Positions 20,985 to 34,575 of a stretch of 64,000 bases of DNA are shown here, one piece after another (the first letter of the stretch is position 1; each line of letters starts with the position of its first letter). The DNA comes from Utricularia gibba. Taxonomy: Eukaryota; Streptophyta; Magnoliopsida; Lamiales; Lentibulariaceae. The position numbers and the translations under genes are program-made. The stretch covers positions 1,364,001 to 1,428,000 of the forward strand of contig NEEC01000020.1 of NCBI GenBank assembly GCA_002189035.1. The letters run 5' to 3'. The notes beneath the pieces are model-generated. The model saw only the letters and a list, made by a program, of their open reading frames with translations, had not been told where the DNA came from and did no database searches.

Positions 20985-21248
20985 CTACAATTGGGATGTC
21001 ACTTCCAGAAAGAAATTGTGGCTGCAAGGAATGGTGATGCCACCCATTGAATGGCTGAATCCGTACTCTTCTTCCAACGGGTGCAATAACAACTCTTGGA
21101 ACAAAGGCTCATTCAAGTAGGAGATCGGGATCACGAATCGCCTCTTTTCGTTCTCTCCAACGTACACTGCAAGATGCCCTTTGGGGACTTCAGATGAGGA
21201 TTTCCTTTCACCAGACAATGTTCTTCGAAGCACCTGACCGATCGCCAT
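20985..21248 (-). CDS. SAUR protein, orphan half of a third pair
   Basis: Intronless, 87 residues with intact SAUR core ([18 protein letters not shown]). It has SSEVPK where most copies have SPSEVPK-type spacing, and SHSMGG. The promoter arm upstream is conserved to about 21505, including CCGACA at 21453-21458, but the mirror arm and partner gene are gone. Function as for the other SAURs, if expressed from half a promoter. Confidence 0.9.
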   Translation of the reverse strand: MAIGQVLRRTLSGERKSSSEVPKGHLAVYVGENEKRRFVIPISYLNEPLFQELLLHPLEEEYGFSHSMGGITIPCSHNFFLEVTSQL

Positions 21249-21504
21249 AGAATCAGGGAAAATGCAATTTGCAAGAGGATCACAAGAAAGGAGTTATCGC
21301 TGGTGATGTGCAAATGGGCAGTATGTGGCAAATATATACGGATGTTGGAGGAGGCAGTGGGCATGTGGAGTTAATTGCTGATGATGGGTAGTTGAAGGAT
21401 GGCGAAAGAAGCACATGCCATTGTCTTTCTCCACGAATCATTTGTTTGGAATCCGACAAAGAGGTTCCCTACATTGCTACGTGCCCTCCGCCAGCTTGAC
21501 AATC

Positions 21505-21800
21505 GCTGCTTCCTTTGCTATCAGAAAACATAATCCTACTTTTGATCTTCCTATGCCGATCTCATGCGGGTCCGATAAAACTGTCCTGAAACCAAAGCAC
21601 AAATGCTTAATTTGTATCTATGTTTATAGCGATCTGCCAAAGATGAATGAGCATGTGGTACTATATAAGGACGTTGGAGGAGGCATTGGGCACAAGGAGT
21701 TCATTGGTGAAGATGGGTGCTGGAAGCATGAGTACACAAGCAAATGAACGATTGTCTTTCCCAACAACTCATTTGCGTTGGAATCCAGCATAGAATCTTA
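21505..21800 (+). other. Diverged SAUR promoter remnant
   Basis: After the break at about 21505, bases 21650-21790 again resemble the SAUR promoter (ACTATATAAGGACGTTGGAGG, CATTTGCGTTGGAATCC), with lower identity. It looks like an older, decayed promoter copy whose gene is lost. A 110-codon frame crosses it but has no SAUR similarity. Confidence 0.5.
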
Positions 21801-22250
21801 CGGTGTTCATTATGATTGAAATCACATCGCCCATAGAATCTTGATTCCTGGATACCATGATCCCTAAATTTGTAGGGTCAAGAGATGTAAATATGAAGTA
21901 ATAAATTTTTACCAAGTTACTTTCTCCTATAAACCAATTCATTTTTTTTTTTTTTTGTAAGAGATACGTAGTTATATCTCAGATTAGAATACTACGTTAG
22001 TTAATCCTTTGTGAATACTACACACGTTTTACACACATACTTTCATTGTATTCCTTAGTGAAGGAAGCATTGCTTGAAGTTACTATGAGGCGCAAGACTT
22101 GTGATTCTTTGTCTACTGAGCCATGTTGAGTTTTTTTGAAACTGCAAAATCGTAATATTTAAGAAAATTTGAATCATACTTTCATCTCATTTTTCACATA
22201 TTTTCATTGTATGAATCCTTAGTCAAAATCCAATTTCCGGAAATCTAACA

Positions 22251-22690
22251 TGGTATTAGAGCTTTGGATCAAGAAATTGGACCTGTAGAAGCAAAGGAAG
22301 AAGGTTGGTCTTTAGTTCAATTATGGACACACAAAATAATGGTAAAATGCCACCGATATTTTTATGCCACCAACTATCAGAAATGGGTCCTCAAGATGAG
22401 TACCTACCTTAAGGTTAAGAAAATTTGGAATGTTTTTGTGAATGACATCTCAAATCTGATCATATATGAAAATAATTCACGATAGGAAGTATGTAGCATT
22501 GAATGCCCTCCATTAGGCGTTGCCCAACCAAATGCTTGAAAAGGTTTCTTGGGCATCAGCCAAGGAAATTTGGGATAACCTGCATATTATGTGAACAACC
22601 AAATGCGCATCCTCGATGGCAGCACATCCTCTATCAGGTGGAGTTAAACAAGATGTCATACAATGCACCGAAAGCTTCTAGATAAACATA
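22251..22690 (+). pseudogene. Copia 5' end: primer site and gag relic
   Basis: TGGTATTAGAGC at 22251-22262 is one base off the initiator-tRNA-Met primer site used by Copia elements. It is followed by a gag frame: YATNYQKWVLKMSTYLKVK, then YVALNAL and SAKEIWDNL after stops. The relic ends just before the LTR-like block at 22735. The LTR upstream (about 21900-22250) could not be bounded. Confidence 0.72.
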
Positions 22691-22734
22691 ACCCCACAGA
22701 GAGGTTACATAGTCTCAAAAATTATAACCACTAG

Positions 22735-25005
22735 TGATAACACCCTTCTATAGTATGTTTTTATATGTATTTTTTATGAGTGTTCATATGATTAAGTGTT
22801 GATTTGCATTTTTAATTGTTCATTTAATGTATTTAGTTGGTAGGAATTTGTTTATTGTGAAAATGGGCAACAATTCGATCGAAAACTTTAATGTTTTCCT
22901 CTAAATCATGTTTAAGTCTGCACAAGATAAGAATTGATATTGGCAATGTACTTTCTCGTTTAAAAATCAAAGGAGAAAAAAAACTGAGAAAAAGTCTTTT
23001 CGTCGAAATCAATTGGCTTCTGAAAAGAAAAGGTATGGATTAGAAACTTCTCTTCTATAACTCATGGAAGGAAAATTCTAAAGGTGTTCTATATCTAAAG
23101 ATTTTCTTCATCAAAAAATATTTATAAAATTGAACAATCATTCGACAACATATTCATAAAGAAAATAATGTAGTAGTGACAAATTCAGGTCGATCCAAAT
23201 GGAACAAATGGTTTTTAGTTTTAATTCCTAGGGCAAGTGAGATTAAACAGAGGGTTTTGGTTGGAAAGTGGGCTTCTACTCGTAAAAATTAGTAAAAATT
23301 CAGAAAATGATTTCTACACTACAAACAGGCAACGAAATGAGTAAATCAGTATTTTCGAAAATTTAAAAGTAAATTCTACACTTAATCTCAAAGTTAATCA
23401 TGCTTAAGGAAAAATTAAACCTACTCAAATCATTGTTTCGAATCATGTGTGAAAATAGTAAAGGAAACAACAAATGAAGCATGCTGAGTTAATGAGAAGA
23501 TTCAAACTAAATCACGTTTAAGCAATAAATGTAAACTGAACTAGCATGTTGCAAAAATACAGAAATAAAATCTAGAAAATGAAATGTTCATTCAATTCTT
23601 CAAGTCAATTTTTTCGTGTGCAACAACTTTTTCTTCTCATCATGCTGGTTCTAAAGATTTTCTGGGAAGGTTCCAAGCGCTCTGCTAGCATTATGGGCGA
23701 TAGAGTTGGTTCCAATATCACTCTGTAACTACCTCCATCATCTTTCTCGTACAGACAAATTTCTGTTCCATGGATTCCAAGCACTGGAGGTAAGTTCCAC
23801 TATCACATTAGAACTATCCCTCTTTTGTCTTCTTCCATGAAACACACTCGAACTCATCGGAAAACCTCTCCCACCATCGGAAATCTTCGTTCTCTCTCTA
23901 CTTGATTGTGCCTACCCCTGTGGAGAGGCTTGGCTTCTTATTCTCTATTTTCCGCTTGTTGTCTTACCTCCTTGTGCATGCGGACGTGCAATTCCTATTT
24001 TGTCTTTGGACTAATAGATATTGCATAGAGTGGTTAGAATACATGGCTCAACAAGTAAATCAACATAAAACAGGCCCAAAAAATGTTTTTATGCACCCTA
24101 AATTTACTAACACTGATTTTGACATTTTGACCTATTTTACCTCACTTAATTCCTCATCCTAACAATTAAAATACGGTAAATATGACTAATTTTGACTCAA
24201 TATCAATAACCTTGTGAAAAAGATAGAGACACCCTTCTTTTGAGCAGGAAAAAAAAGGAATGGAAGGGAGAGAAGAGAGCATTGAGAACGAGTGCAACAG
24301 CTCTAGCCACTTTTAGATCTCCACACGGAGACAAGATTTTCTACCCAAACTCTTAGTTTTAGCAGATCGAAGAGCTCTTGCAACCGTCTGAAACTTTATT
24401 TCCATTTTCAGTTTAACTGTTTTAGCTATTTTCACTTTCTACTTTACTATTGCCGACTATGAACATGTTTTTGTATTTTTTATGTTTTCCTTGTGATTCT
24501 TGTTCTTTGTTATGAACTGGAAACTCCTTGTACATATTTTATTTTATGCACTTATTTCTCCTCGAGTTATTGACTTCTAGCTTTTAAGTTCAATATGACA
24601 ATTATTCCTACAACCCTTTCCCCAATCTATGAGTGTGATAAAGTTGGATTTAAGTTTAATGACTCTCTTAAGTGAGACGAGAGTGAGATCATGATGTAAA
24701 ATCTTAATTGAATCACTTCTCTTTTTGTATTTTATGAGTTTTCATGATATTTTCTGAACTCTTTTAACCTTGCAATGAGTTCACGCTATTTACTGTTATT
24801 TTATATCTTATGCACATAAGATCTAAATTTCCATAAACTCCCCTGCTATTATTAAATGTAAAATACTTCAAGAAGTCACAATCATTCTCTATGCATTCAA
24901 CACTTGCTTGCCATCCTAAATTAATTTTCATGATTTTTGTAGAAGAATAATTAGGTTTATAATTTTTTTTAATGTGTTGAAAATGCTAAACCACGACATT
25001 TAGCA
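22735..25005 (+). mobile_element. LTR-like block, TGATAACACC family
   Basis: It starts TGATAACACCCTTC and ends with GCTAAACCACGACATTTAGCA. The reverse complement of 55483-56655 shares both ends and interior words (TTTATTGTGAAAA..CAACAATT..GA.CGAAAACT), so both belong to one Gypsy LTR family. About 2.27 kb, with probable internal additions. No convincing target duplication. No coding domain; the 86-codon frame at 23902 has no motif. Confidence 0.65.
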
Positions 25006-27480
25006 AAGGTTTTAATGTTCATCAATTGGACACCACCTGAACCTAGCATAATGCACATGCAAAATGTTAGTGTCCCTCACTACCTCACTACATGCCCAAG
25101 CCATGATCCACCTTTATGCTTGCAAGAAACAAGGGTCGTCAGCCCTATAGCCTAGACTCCACTATGTGTGCCTCGGGATTTCTCAAGACCTTGGTGTCCA
25201 CACTTGCACCAACTCACCCCCTCCCTAGCACACGCAACACACATGCCTTGTGAATGCATAGTACCACCTTGCTCTCACTTTACATGTAGGCTCACCACGT
25301 TTTATATGTTCTTCACACCCTTGTTACCACTTACACCCACTCGCCACATCATGTGCACCTTGATAGCACATTGTGCCAACCTGCCATGTCTTCCTACATG
25401 CCTTGCACATAGTTGTGCTCATTAATTAGTACCCTAAGCATGTCCTCTTGTGCTCAATGTGTCTGCACATGCCCATCATGATCTGCATGTGTCTTGTACA
25501 CAATATGCATGCCAAGTATGCTTGATAAACATAAAATTTGATATCGTTGTAATAAAATCAAATTCCGTATCAAATAAATTTTCAAGCCATTATTTTCAAA
25601 AAATACAAATTAAATACAAAATGCACAGTAGAAGTTTTGGGGTAGATCAAGAAGCAAGTGCTTGTTAAATGTTTTTATCAGATGTATGATTACAAAAGAA
25701 ACGTGGCTCTTAGTCTAAGGTCAGATTAATATCAAAATACAAGATAAATAATTCATAAAAAATAACAATGTAAAAGATAAATAAACTCAAATTTTGCACA
25801 AAGACTAATGTGATGTCTCAAGGTACTCCAGTGATGTGGTAAACAAACCCTAATTTTGTATATAATCTCAAACTTTTATAATCCCAAACAACCTAAGTTT
25901 ATCTGGGTCATTTGCTATGTTTTTTGCTACAATACTCCTTGGTGTCCTAACCGATTCCAGGCCTAGGTCTAAACAATTGTTGGACACGTAGAACTAGATC
26001 TATCCGGTTCTATTAGTTATATTTGAGAGTAATACCTAATAAGTATGTCTCAACTCTTTGGTGTACCTTCAAATTGAGGATTTGAGTTATGTAGCTGGTT
26101 TGTATACCCTTTAGGTCTACCTGAGGCATCTAATACATCCAACTATTATGCAAAAATTACAAGGTACTTGTGATAATTCCTTCTAAAAGTTCCATACCTC
26201 TAATTGATCCAAGTGTTGTAGTTGATCTTTCTTGTACATGTTCTTGATCAGATTTTGCATTGTGTCTCTAGTAGAAGACTTCTCTTTCATGATGTAAAGA
26301 AGATTTATCTATTCTTATTCACTTGTACAAGTTACAAGGATATTATTCTAAAATAGTACTACTCAACAATCATATCATCTCTCATTAAGTAAGATTATAA
26401 CCATGTTATCAAAGTCATTTCGCCTTTATGATCATCTATGTTTTTCTTACATTTAATTCTTCTTTAATGTATATTCTACTTTCATAAGTCAATTCTTCTC
26501 TGGTATAAGACTTCTCTTTCATAATGGAAAGATTTGTCTATCTCATTCTTCTTTCATAAGTCAGCAAAGCTGAATTAGTAGCCCTTATCTGCTGACTCTT
26601 TGATGCATATTCTTGTGGGTTATCTAGTTAAGATGTCACTAAATAGTCATCTTCCTATCTGAAATGCCTTTTAGACATGTTTTCTCTTCATTGCTTGTGC
26701 ATAACAATCTGACAAATTCTTTCAATTTCCAACTCTATTGGGTGTAGCTCGGTTGAAAGCATATGGTTGTGTATGCAAATACAAAATTAACAGTATTCAC
26801 TTGTACAAACACATGAAACCTAAAAACTTAGGAAAACAATAGTAAAATTAAAAATTACAATAAAAAAATGAGAAAAGATAACCCAAAGAAATACAATTGC
26901 CTGACAATGGTGACAAAAAGTTTATAATAATTTTGTAAGTGTATATAAATCATAGAAATAATGAAAAAGGAGTATCTCTACTACAAATTGATACCTTGGA
27001 ATTTTATTATAATATACTTGAAATAATTGAAAACAAAATATAATATGAGTTTTAAAATAATACAAAATAGTGATTTAAGATTAAGGCTCCACACAAATGC
27101 TGAAGCTTCTTCTATCTATGTATTTAAATCTCAAAGATTAACTTAGTTATATAAATTATAAGGGTGGTATTCAAAATACTGCTATTCAACAATTGTTATA
27201 GCACTGTTTCACACTATCATAGTCATTTTGCCTCCCGGATAATCCATGTTTTTTATGCATTCAATTCTTAACTTTGTATCTCATATCTTCATATATAGAT
27301 TAATCACATGTCTCAATAATGATTTTAATTGAATCTTTATCTTTACATACTTGAGATGAATATTAGATTTTTTTAAGCTCCCTTTCCCCCAGAAAATGGA
27401 GAGATTTATTGAACTATTTCATTTATTGGATCCGTTGGGACTATATGTACTTAGCATTTGGTACTTATTAAAAGTACATT
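25006..27480. other. LTR-derived and unclassified sequence
   Basis: Bases 25020-25520 are rich in CAC and CATG words with no real gene. Bases 25900-26100 resemble, in reverse, the block at 47000-47300 (TAGAACCGGATAGACCTAGTTCTA). Words near 26345-26470 (CAACAATCATATCATC, GTCATTTCGCCT) recur diverged near 27180-27300. I read the stretch as decayed retroelement remains. Confidence 0.45.
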
Positions 27481-27489
27481 GGTAATAAA

Positions 27490-28710
27490 AAGATTGTGTA
27501 AAACAAAATTGTCTCTTGTTGCGTGTCATTTACTTAACAAATTTTAAATATTTAAAACGTAAAACACAAAAGAACGTAGTACGAGTATCGATCTCAGGAA
27601 GTTTTTTTTAGTGAAAAGTGTTTTCTAACAAACTTCTACAAAATGTCACTGTTTTGTAAAAGGGGGTTTTGAGATGCGGAAATAAAAGATATAATCTAAG
27701 TGATGGGCCTTGACTACAGAACACAGTTCCTGGGAATGAAATTCCGTCTCCTTTCTTTGTCCATCCTTGCCTCGGTTCTCGCTGATTTCTTCCGAATAGC
27801 TACTTATAGGAGCAAGGAATATCCTACTCTCCCTTACACTCTAATTGACAAGGAGTCATGAGAAGAGCCTCATGTGATTCCCTCTTGGATGATTAGGAAG
27901 ACAAGAGGATTGCCTTCAAAACCGAATTGCGCGTGTGTGCCCAATTGTTGCCAATGGCCAGTGGCAGGTCCAAGGTCACAACCTGTCCACTGTCGCGGTA
28001 TCTAGGCCACAAACAATCCACTACTTCACTCGAACCAGTAGGGTTGGAGTTGGTGTTGTTCACCTTAATCTTCACCAAAATCTGCGAGGAGTGGCCTGCT
28101 ACACATAGACCTTGACTATGAGTCGTTATAGAAAGACTGCAACAAGACGCGTAGAAGTATGCAGAATCCGAAATGAATTTAGCGAAGAACCGAGTGTATT
28201 GCTCAGGATTTGGAAGTAAATTTCATATTCTCCCAGAAACTAAAGAAGTTTAGCTCGAAAGGGTCATGAAAACAGAAATGAAATTGGAAATGAAATGTTC
28301 TTCCTCCTTGGAGGGGAGGAAGAATTCAAAAGTTCTAAGTCTAGAAATGAATTGGCAAAAGTTCGAAACTATGGATTCCAAGTTGCTTTTATATCACTCC
28401 TCACGTGCATTAACTTCTTTAGATCCCCTTCCCATCATTCTTTCTGTCTTGCGTACACCAGCAGCTTTCCTTTGCGTGCAAGTTAGCGCCCAATCATTTC
28501 TGTAGACTTTGATATGCCATAAATTAGGGACCTTGATCAGTGTCAGTCTTCCACCCACAATTGTTCCAAGTCGCGTACAAGGTACGAAAAGTCAGACTCT
28601 AACCTCCTACAATACTTCTGCAACATTCTACGACAGTCTTCTGACATGTCTCGGTCAAAGAGCACAAAAAAGACAGAAAATATATGCAAAATAGGATTTT
28701 TCTAAGGAAA
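27490..28710 (-). mobile_element. Probable Gypsy LTR remnant
   Basis: On the minus strand the right-to-left wording, ending GATCGATACTCGTACTACGTT then CTTTTGTGTTTTACG, is typical of plant Gypsy LTR ends. Short frames at 27893-28115 and 28266-28694 have no domain. Boundaries are approximate. Confidence 0.45.
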
Positions 28711-29220
28711 TACAATATTTATCAGTATAAATTCTAAATTGGGCAACTTAACACTAAATTAATACATAATAATACCTAATAATAAACTAGAAAATAATAA
28801 TTAATAACTCTCAAATTAAATATTAGTAAATATAATAAAGCTATTTAAGGACTTGTGTAAACATGATTTTACCAAATATCTTTAGCTAAACATGCTTGCC
28901 TGCATATATAAGGAGAATTAAATAAAAAATATGTAAAATGCTATAAAATAAATATAAATTCTGGAAATATAATTGACAAAAAATCAATTGTAAAACGTAT
29001 AACAAAATTAATATTTTATCCAAATTTTTAGTAGATTCATAATGAAAACACATTTTTAATAATAACAGAATTTAATAATTATGTAAAATGACATGATTTG
29101 TTTAATATGATCACATAAATTCATGTAATTAGAAAAATCTCTATCAAATTCAATGAAAAACATAAAATGGAATGGGTTGAAGTATCCCAATTTGCTGTGA
29201 ATCTCTTTGTAGTCTTCACG
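28711..29220. other. AT-rich spacer
   Basis: I see no gene, tRNA or repeat structure here. Confidence 0.5.
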
Positions 29221-29591
29221 TTCTTGCAGGGAGGAAGAGATCACGAAGAATCCCACCCGGAGATTCTCTTCCCCCCAAAACCTCTCTGCAATCAGTCATG
29301 CCAAGGGGGTGTTCCCAGATGAAGGACTAGCGTATGGTTATACTTGCCACCCGCAGTTTCTTGTAACCGTTATAAACAACTCCTCCGGATCTTTGCTCAG
29401 TATCCTTTCGTTGCTATTGATTTGATTAAGTTTTGCAGGGATGCAAAGTTTGAAGGATAGATGAAGGTTATCGCTGCCTTGGACTCATCATTTGAAGGCT
29501 GACTTTTCCTCAGTTCGTTTACACGGATGTGATGATGATGCTCCTCGTGTGGGTACCGCTAGCTTCCACGTTCATTGCGATCCTCGTAAAT

Positions 29592-31004
29592 ATGATTTTC
29601 AGGGGCTTGAATGTTGGGCATCGGATGCTGGAACGAGTTTCTCCGGTGAGTGATTAGCCAAGCTTTTAATTGTTGCTGTTGATACTGGGCGCCCACCACC
29701 TGTTCGCCCAAAAAACGCATACGCGAAACGTGATGCATATTTTTTTTTTCGTGCAAGATTTAACTGGTAGTAAAATTGACGCAGCTTGCGAAGGTTGCAT
29801 CATGTCTTCTTTGGCATACAATGCATTTGACCGTGAGCATGTGGTACTTTACTGTTGGCCTGATAAGTGCAGTTGAGAGCTTCCTTATCGGACGTGGTTT
29901 GTTGAAGAGGTATAGAGGTCTTGATGTTAGTAAAGTCAAGTACCTGGCCGTTGTTATAGACAGTGAAGAAGCTATTCAGACGCTCAAAGTTCTTGATATC
30001 CTGAGATGGCTTGCTAAAATTGGAGTGAAGAATGTATGTCTGTATGATGAAAAAGGTACTGTTAAATCGTTACATGAAACGAAGGAAAATTGGTTTTGTC
30101 ATTCATGGCATTTCAGGGCCTATGGATTTCGTTGCCTTTAAAAATCCCATCTTCAAATCCGTTTCTTTTTTCAACATTCCTGCATACAGTCTCCTTTTTT
30201 TTCAATCTTGTTTTAGGTATGCTGAAGAAAGGAAAAGATGTTTTTGAAATGTGGCTGGAAAGTGAAGGCTTGTCTAATGTAAGGCTCCAATTTTTGCTTT
30301 TCCGATACTACGGTTGCTGATTTACATGATCACTGTGCCACATTCAAACCATTGAACCGGATCTCACTTAATATTGAAACCTCATTCTTACAGGGCTATG
30401 CTAATGATACAATCAATGAGCAGAAAATACATTTAGAATTCGTTTCCTTTACTGATGGAAAACTAGCTATCGCAAAAGCAGCTAATCATTTAACAAAACT
30501 ATACTCTGATGCTCATACTGAGAACCGGAAGCTGACAGAGCCTGACCTGACAGATGCCCTCAAGGAAATAGGTACGTTGTTGGCCTAGTTTCATCTTCAG
30601 ACCTTCACTCCCTCATGTATGATGACTAGATGAACAAGAAGTTCGACTTTTTCATTTCCGTGAAATCAGGTTACCTGGAACCAGATCCTGATCTAATGTT
30701 AGTATATGGACCTGCAAGATGTAACATGGGATTCCCACCTTGGAGGATTCGTTACACCGAAATTGTGTAAGTGTGTGGACTGTTTTTCCGTGTGACTCTT
30801 GTACCTCGAAGCTGTTCTAATCCTTTTATTTGTGGGATTAGAAAGTGCCAGCTTGCTACTCCCTCTGAAGCTAAGTTGAGCTCTGTTTCCAGGCACATGG
30901 GGCCACTCAAGTCTATGAAATTCGGGGGACTTATCAAAGCCATCCACAGGTTTACATCAGTGCGACAGAATTATGGTATTGCATACTCACTCACCTACTT
31001 GTGA
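29592..31004 (+). CDS. NUS1: Dehydrodolichyl diphosphate synthase subunit NUS1 (LEW1)
   Basis: Six exons: 29592-29645, 29785-30055, 30217-30278, 30394-30571, 30670-30766 and 30893-31004. All have GT-AG introns and frames that join, giving 257 residues, about the length of plant LEW1. Order: short N-terminus, a hydrophobic membrane segment (about residues 25-50), the cis-prenyltransferase-like fold (LDVSKVKYLAVVIDSEE; KNVCLYDEKG), LEFVSFTDGK, DLMLVYGPAR, and the C-terminal WRIRYTEIVHMGPL with a final RQNYG. NUS1 is the non-catalytic partner of the cis-prenyltransferase that makes dolichol for protein glycosylation at the ER. The first exon is the least certain: its donor GTGAGT and phase fit, but an in-frame Met at 29821 is the alternative. 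Confidence 0.88.
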
Positions 31005-31480
31005 ACTGTCTCTTCTTCAACATCGGACGTTTTCTCGACCATTTCCACCATGCTAACAAAAATGCAACGCTTCTATTTGCAGGAAAATGACTTGTGTTCT
31101 GTGCCATACACATGCCTCAAAGACTTCATAAGTATGCCCCATGTTCGGAACAGAAGTATATAGGGAGTAGCTGTTCTATCCCTAATCTTCGTCAGTTTAT
31201 AATTAAAGTGATCTTTGGTAGTTAGCATAATTAAAAGTAGAATTATTGAATATTGTCAATGTGTTTGATACATGAATTTTAGTATCGTGTTTATAAAATC
31301 ACATTACTTAATGATAATATAAAATACAAAATCATTGAATTAACGTATAGTATCCCTAGTTTTGACTTTTGTCTTGATGTTTTCATAATCATCATGAACG
31401 GAAAATTGGATAAAAATGCAAAATCATTGAAACTGCATATGGTACTTGGTGGGATCATCTAATACCATTCTTGAACGTCT
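31005..31480. other. NUS1 3' flank
   Basis: Likely includes the 3' untranslated region; a further TTGCAG-type acceptor near 31083 could mark a UTR intron. No other gene is seen. Confidence 0.4.
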
Positions 31481-34480
31481 TCGGATAATTAGGATGCGAA
31501 CAATCAATATCAGCTAGTGGTGGATGTGGCCCTCATTGATGTCCAATATGCCTAGATGTTGGTGGGTTGTTATTGTCTTCAAAGGTAGGAAGCCCATGAG
31601 GGCAATGGCATCCTTATTGTTAAGAGTTCTTCTAGCACTTCCCTAGAAAATGGGTAGATGTTAATCTCTACTTCGAAACCTTGCACTTTGTAAACTTCTT
31701 TTGAGACTCGGATTGGATCTGTGCCCCTTCTTTGGACACGAGGGTGGATGTATGCCTCCTCGAATACGAAGGCTCCTAGCAATTGCTTGTAGTTCTGGAA
31801 ACTCTGCCTTTGGATCTGATCAACTGTTGCGAGCAACTCCCTGGCTCGTTAAGCATTTATGTTGTATGCCCATTCTCTTGCTCTCTTGTAGATGGCAGAT
31901 GGAGAGCTCTCTGAATGTGCTGAAGGAGGTGCATCTATAACCTTTGTTTCAGCTACTAGACATGCCTACTTCTCCCCTTACGGCTGGAATGTCGTGTCAT
32001 GGGTTGTTGAGCTTTGATTGGTGCTGCCTCGAGGGCTATTAGCCTTGGTTTTATGGTGTTTCTAAGCCTAAGTATGGGAATAACTCCACCCATACTTAAA
32101 TATCTTCATCTTCTATATCTCTATTCTCAATACTTTTACCTTTTTCCTTGTTTCTATTAATAAGTCTATCGCTTGCCAAAATAAGTGCTCCTTACTAAAG
32201 TTTCTATATGTATTTCCCTCGAGATGGCTGGTTTTTTGGAATGCAATTTCTTGAAGCTCACCTTGTTGCTGTGATGTAAATCACATTTCAGATTCTAAGA
32301 GACCATCAAGCAACTACTAGTGTGCCATTGTTCTTAATGTTTCGATCATCTCGAGCATACAAAGAAACAAGTAAAAAGTTAATAATTTTATGTTTAATCC
32401 TGTCTTTTTTCAATTTATTTTCTCAATGCTTCAAGGTTGTCTAGAAAACCTAATAGTTTGGTGTAGAAATCCATGATCCCGAATGCAATATTGAGCCCTT
32501 AAATCGAATTCCACGACCTATCAATGTTTCTATCTTTGTTTATAATCGTAGTGTTGTAGATATTTTACAATGCCACCCATAACTCCTTTGGTGTTTCAAA
32601 GCTTAGAAAATTTTCATAGATCTCCATTATGAGTGTTCCATCAAGGGCATGAGTTGATTCCAGTTCCATTTCATGATATTGCTCTTCGATCAATTGGCAT
32701 CGTTCTGTAGGAGCTCCTATCAATCCTGCAGGCTGCAGGAAGGTCAGGTTTAATAAAAACCTCCTAGGCCTTGATGTTGATGAGATAATTTTTCATCATT
32801 TTAACCAAAGTAGTATAATGTTTGCCGTCAAACTTTGATGGTGCAGCAACTACCATTACCATTTCTTCTTTAACAATCCCACTCTTAACATCAAGATAAA
32901 AAAAATAGCCCTAAATATCTTATGTATTGGCTCTAGAACAGCCAATCAAGCTTGTTTTGAATTTGAGAGAAATTGTTGATTCCTTGAACAAAATGTAGAG
33001 TGTTTTTTTCTCTACAATACTTTCAGTTTACATAATATCTCAGGTTTTATATATGAGCTTATTTCTTAACTAGTCGTTGCATTGTACCGTTGGTGAGCGC
33101 ATATAACTATATGCATCATTCGATGACTTGTGCTCACATGGGCTAAAATCCAGCCTCGTTTTCTTATGGCCGAAGCTAATTCCCCCTTCTTTATTTTTCA
33201 TATGCCTTCTTGGTGTGGATCATACTTCTTCATTTTCTCTCCCGCAAGCTCCCATGGCATTAGGGTTGGTATGCTCTAAGAAAGTTGGATGAATCAAATA
33301 GAGATTAACCAAGGTATCATTACTTATCACACCAATCGTTCGAAGCGGAAGAGGTTTTCTATTGTTTTTCTAGTCAAGTGGGATGCAGACAGAGCATTGT
33401 TTCATGTAGTCCCTAGTGTTGTTGTTTTGAACATTAAGAGATGGTTCTCTATGCTCTCATTACCTCTCCGCTCTAGATATTCCTATTCACCCCCCAACCA
33501 AGTTTTGGGGCTTGGGATGTGAGGTAGACCAGCAAATCTATTGCTCTTAGTCATTTCTACTTTAGATCTTTGATGGTGATTTCCAACTATCCATCTGTCT
33601 TTACCGGCCATTGATGAAACATGATGAGCATCGCGATTATTGGTTTGTGTAGGCCTACATAGATGATCATATTGAGCTCTATGATAGTACCCCTAGTTGA
33701 GGAGTCATCCTTGATCATTGTTGAAAGTTTCTCAATCGCCTTATAGACAATTGTTGCACATTGTTCGAGTTCTTATATCTTGTTTAGGATCTCGCCTTAA
33801 GGTAAAGCATTTGGGCTTTTACCATCAACCTTTGCCCATTCTTTAGTGTTGTTCAAGTCACTATATAGTGCCTGGTTATTCTTCTCTAAATCACCCTTTA
33901 AGCAACTACTCTTAACATAATGTTTGGGCTTTCTATGAGTAAGAGGCTCTTCACCTTCTTTTGTGGTGGCTAGATTTTCTCTTTTCTCGGATTTTCTGTC
34001 CAAGGTGTTGCTTTGTGGGTATTTGCTATATTAGCACCCCTCTTCGAATCTTCAACACATAAGAGACTATGCTAAGGTACTTGCCCAAGAACTCTTTAGT
34101 CTTTGCCCAACCCCCATCGTGACGACAGAGTTCTCATGATACAAGTAGTTCTTTTGTTTGAGATCCTCTCAAGAAAGAACACATTCCCAAGCACTCCTTG
34201 TCAAGCTTTCATTACACTACACCTACGACCCTTCTTGACCATCATTTGTCTAGATGCTCTGCACTCCACCTTCATTTCTATTTGACGCCTTCCTTTGTGG
34301 TTTATCTTTCTAGATACTCTTATCGAGGCTCTATTCATTCCAAAGTGCTTATACGGACACTCTTTTTTTTTACTCATGGAGCCATTCGGGTAAATACTCC
34401 ATACAAAAAAGATTTATTGAATGCCATGAATTTCAACAATATTGGATAAATATCTATTAATTTTTTTTCTTTGTTGAATA
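31481..34480 (-). mobile_element. Decayed Copia and unclassified retroelement remains
   Basis: On the minus strand, bases 32500-32900 give a gag relic through many stops: KFDG followed by a KMMKNYL..IKAWE region, then a LMEIYENFLSFETPKE-like part. Bases 31579-31836 hold an 85-codon minus frame (EEAYIHPRVQRRGTD) that I do not recognise. 33289-33522 (+) and 33797-34003 (-) are open but carry no motif. Treated as debris between two genes. Confidence 0.5.
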
Positions 34481-34494
34481 TTTCTAATTGAGGT

Positions 34495-34498
<4 letters not shown>

Positions 34499-34546
<48 letters not shown>

Positions 34547-34575
34547 TTATTTATTTATTTATTTATTTATTTGGT
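34499..34575. repeat. Microsatellite (AT)n followed by (ATTT)n
   Basis: About 21 AT units (34499-34541), then about eight ATTT units. Likely unstable in length. The next 520 bases are AT-rich with no gene. Confidence 0.95.

Noticed and set aside
21415-21747. 110-codon plus-strand frame beside the fifth SAUR
   Set aside because: It crosses SAUR promoter remnants and has no motif; the open frame looks accidental.
25168-25668. Cys/His/Thr-rich frames
   Set aside because: Produced by CAC- and CATG-rich low-complexity DNA. No regular zinc-ligand spacing.
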